A stretch of DNA of 64,000 nucleotides. Source: CAG-873 sp910578365. GTDB lineage: Bacteria; Bacteroidota; Bacteroidia; Bacteroidales; Muribaculaceae. Shown here piece by piece: positions 62,186 through 64,000 of the stretch. Within the stretch, counting starts at the first letter, position 1. Each line of letters opens with the position of its first letter. The notes beneath the pieces are model-generated. The model had not been told where the DNA came from. It did not search any database and was given only the letters and a program-made list of their open reading frames with translations. Where the stretch lies: NCBI GenBank assembly GCA_951635545.1, contig OX620685.1:62001-126000 (forward strand). The letters are read 5' to 3'. A program made the translations under genes and the position numbers.

Positions 62186-63853
62186 TTATTCTTCGGTGAA
62201 TTCAAATTCCACGGGCGCGTCGGCCAGCTGTGGCGAAGCGGTAAGGCAAGCCTGAGGCACAGGCATCACCATGGAGTTGTTGCTGAGGGTGATGTCGCTT
62301 GCATCGTACTGGCCGCCTTCGCTCTTGCCTGTGACCAGACGGTACGAGTTGAAATCGTTGCGCATGTTCTGGTCGATGCTGTTGAACACATACATATAGT
62401 GGCGGTTCATGCTGTTGAGGTAGCTGACTGCGGCATTGCTGTCGCGATACCACCAGCGCAGAATGTCGAACCAGTTGTTGCCTTCGATGGCAAATTCGCG
62501 GCGACGCTCGGCTATGAGCTGTTCCCAGCTCATCGGAGCTGCATATCCTGCCAGACCGGCACGGGCACGGACTGCATTCACACGGTCGATGGCAGTCTGG
62601 TCGTTTGTGCTATTGGCGACACCCATCACAGCTTCGGCATAGTTGAAGTAAACATCGGCCAGACGCATCAGGTATATGTTGTTGGGGGCGTCCTGCGAAC
62701 CACCGATACCGCCGTCGACGTCAGCCGAATGGCCCAGCACATACTTCTTCAGGTGGGCGAGCATCTCGTTGGCCTCGTCGCCACGGTCTTCGTTAAATAT
62801 CTCGTAGGTATAGCCGCCTTTGGCCCGCTCGATATTGGGGTAATAGTAGCCGGGAGCCATGTACACCCATTTGGCGCGCAGGTCGTTGCCGGCATAGCTC
62901 TGCTGCAGCGAAATAGTGGGGCCCTTGCCGTTGCCCCAGGCCTGGTCGGCCAGCGACACACGCGAGAAAGCACAGTTGCGGCCGTTGCCGTAGCCGTAGC
63001 CGTAGACCATGCACTGGATTGCCAGCAGCGACTCGGGACCGTTGTTGGATTCCTTGTCGAACAGGGTCGCGTAGTCGATAGTCTTGATATCGACGCTGTT
63101 CTCTATTACCTCATTGGCTTCGGAAGCCGCCTTGCGGTAGAGTTCCGAGCGGTCGGCACAGTCGGCATGCGAGGCCATTGTAAGGTGGAGTTTTGACAGA
63201 TATGCAAGGGCTGTCCAGCGTGTCGGACGGCCGGCCGCGTCGCTTTCCTTCAGCAGGCCTGCTGCATATTCGAGGTCCTTTTCTACGAATTTATATACAC
63301 TGCCGCGGGTGTTGCGCGGAACCTGAAAGTTGCCGCTGCCAACCATTGCCGAGCCGTTGGTAATAATGGGTACATCGCCCCAGTACTGGCTCAGAAGAAA
63401 GTAGCATACGCCTCGCATACAGCGGGCCTCGGCCAGTCCCTGCTCTATGTCGGCTTCTGGCACTCCGTTGCCGCGGGCAGCCGCAGGCATGTCGTTGATG
63501 ATGGTGTTGGCAATGGCTATGATATTGTACAGACCGTCCCAGCCCTGCTTAAGATAAGCGTTGTTGGCCGAGAAGTTGCCGAAGTAGAATTGGCCTTCCT
63601 CTCCGTAGGTGTAGTACATGTCGCCGGCAAGCATGTCGAACTTCCACTGGAAATCCTGCGAATAGTTCTTCCACTCCCACTGCGAGTACAGTGCGGCACA
63701 GCTCATGCGTATGCGGTCGGCGCTGGTATAGTAGGTTTCTATTACCGGCTTGTCCTGCGGATCAACCGTAAGGAAGTCCTCGCAGCTGGTCATTGTGCCC
63801 ATGAGCACACTGCCGAGCACCGGCATGCTTATGTATTTTATATATTTGTTCAT
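62186..63853 (-). CDS. SusD-family mannan-binding lipoprotein
   Basis: 555 residues. Lipobox MTSCEDFLTVDPQD (Cys24). TPR-type helices and the SusD pattern EARCMRGVCYFLLSQYWGDV, LADVYFNYAEAVMG and RRREFAIEGNNWFDILRWW. It pairs with the SusC whose 3' end lies just upstream. Substrate mannan by context. Confidence 0.95.
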   Translation of the reverse strand: MNKYIKYISMPVLGSVLMGTMTSCEDFLTVDPQDKPVIETYYTSADRIRMSCAALYSQWEWKNYSQDFQWKFDMLAGDMYYTYGEEGQFYFGNFSANNAYLKQGWDGLYNIIAIANTIINDMPAAARGNGVPEADIEQGLAEARCMRGVCYFLLSQYWGDVPIITNGSAMVGSGNFQVPRNTRGSVYKFVEKDLEYAAGLLKESDAAGRPTRWTALAYLSKLHLTMASHADCADRSELYRKAASEANEVIENSVDIKTIDYATLFDKESNNGPESLLAIQCMVYGYGYGNGRNCAFSRVSLADQAWGNGKGPTISLQQSYAGNDLRAKWVYMAPGYYYPNIERAKGGYTYEIFNEDRGDEANEMLAHLKKYVLGHSADVDGGIGGSQDAPNNIYLMRLADVYFNYAEAVMGVANSTNDQTAIDRVNAVRARAGLAGYAAPMSWEQLIAERRREFAIEGNNWFDILRWWYRDSNAAVSYLNSMNRHYMYVFNSIDQNMRNDFNSYRLVTGKSEGGQYDASDITLSNNSMVMPVPQACLTASPQLADAPVEFEFTEE

Positions 63854-63867
63854 CTTTGTGTATTCTA

Positions 63868-64000
63868 TTAGAAGTTAAGGGTCATACCGAGAGTATAGGT
63901 ACGTGGAGTTGGATAGCGGCCCATGTCGATGTTCTGGAGCAGCGCGCTCTGATTATAGGCACCGATTTCCGGATCGAATCCTTTGTACTTTGTAAAGGTG
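63868..64000 (-). CDS. SusC-family transporter, C terminus (partial)
   Basis: The last 43 codons of a SusC barrel: YKGFDPEIGAYNQSALLQNI…TPRTYTLGMTLNF, ending in the aromatic that marks outer-membrane barrels. It is first in the mannan locus; the rest lies beyond the window. 14 bp separate it from susD. Confidence 0.92.
   Translation of the reverse strand, partial: TFTKYKGFDPEIGAYNQSALLQNIDMGRYPTPRTYTLGMTLNF

Noticed and set aside
60962..63196. 744-codon plus-strand open frame opposite the SGBP and SusD genes
   Set aside because: It is the antisense of two well-supported genes, has no recognisable domains, and is explained by their codon bias.

Overview
The window looks like a gut Bacteroidales chromosome, probably Muribaculaceae or a close relative. 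The evidence is two SusC/SusD systems, Bacteroidetes-type promoters (TTTG and TAnnTTTG boxes), lipoproteins followed by acidic residues, and IS families typical of the order. The species cannot be named from the sequence alone. About a third of the window is insertion sequences, many nested inside each other.

Layout. 1-6500: tail of an IS982 element that truncates a lipoprotein gene, then a susC/susD pair (minus strand) with its own terminator and promoter. 6600-11140: an ISAs1 element split by an IS3 element, then an IS4-like element. 11286-14282: core genes (outer-membrane barrel, tsaD, cinA) and tRNA-Ser(UGA). 14290-15720: a tyrosine recombinase directly behind the tRNA, truncated at its C terminus; this is probably the left end of a genomic island. 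15919-19903: IS21 and an IS4-like element.

19917-38331 is the most interesting part. It is a one-directional (minus-strand) array of small, mostly unrelated genes, several resembling toxin-immunity proteins (Imm51-like, ankyrin, SH3-like, HEAT-like). They are separated by imperfectly palindromic repeats of about 45 bp that read TAACAA...CATTA on the gene strand. The array is headed by an intact XerD/IntI-like tyrosine recombinase (37150-38256). This is an integron-like gene-cassette organisation and fits what is known as recombinase-associated acquired interbacterial defence (rAID) clusters of Bacteroidales. Three cassette genes are broken by IS elements, but each can be rebuilt in frame by removing the IS and one target duplication. 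The recombinase promoter overlaps a 26-bp palindrome next to a TetR-family gene whose DNA-binding half was removed by IS21.

38698-53900: a second IS21, a mobilisation module (mobC, relaxase), broken TonB-receptor genes (one with a 220-bp MITE), three copies of one IS4-like element, a PAS/LuxR regulator, a HigBA-like toxin-antitoxin pair, an IS30 nested in IS4, and an internally deleted IS4.

54009-64000: a beta-mannan utilisation locus on the minus strand: susC (cut by the window end), susD, two IPT/TIG surface glycan-binding lipoproteins, a GH26 mannanase, a GH130 mannosylglucose phosphorylase, a GPH-type sugar transporter and a mannobiose 2-epimerase. Together they would capture mannan, cut it to mannobiose, import it, epimerise it to mannosylglucose and phosphorolyse that to mannose-1-phosphate and glucose.
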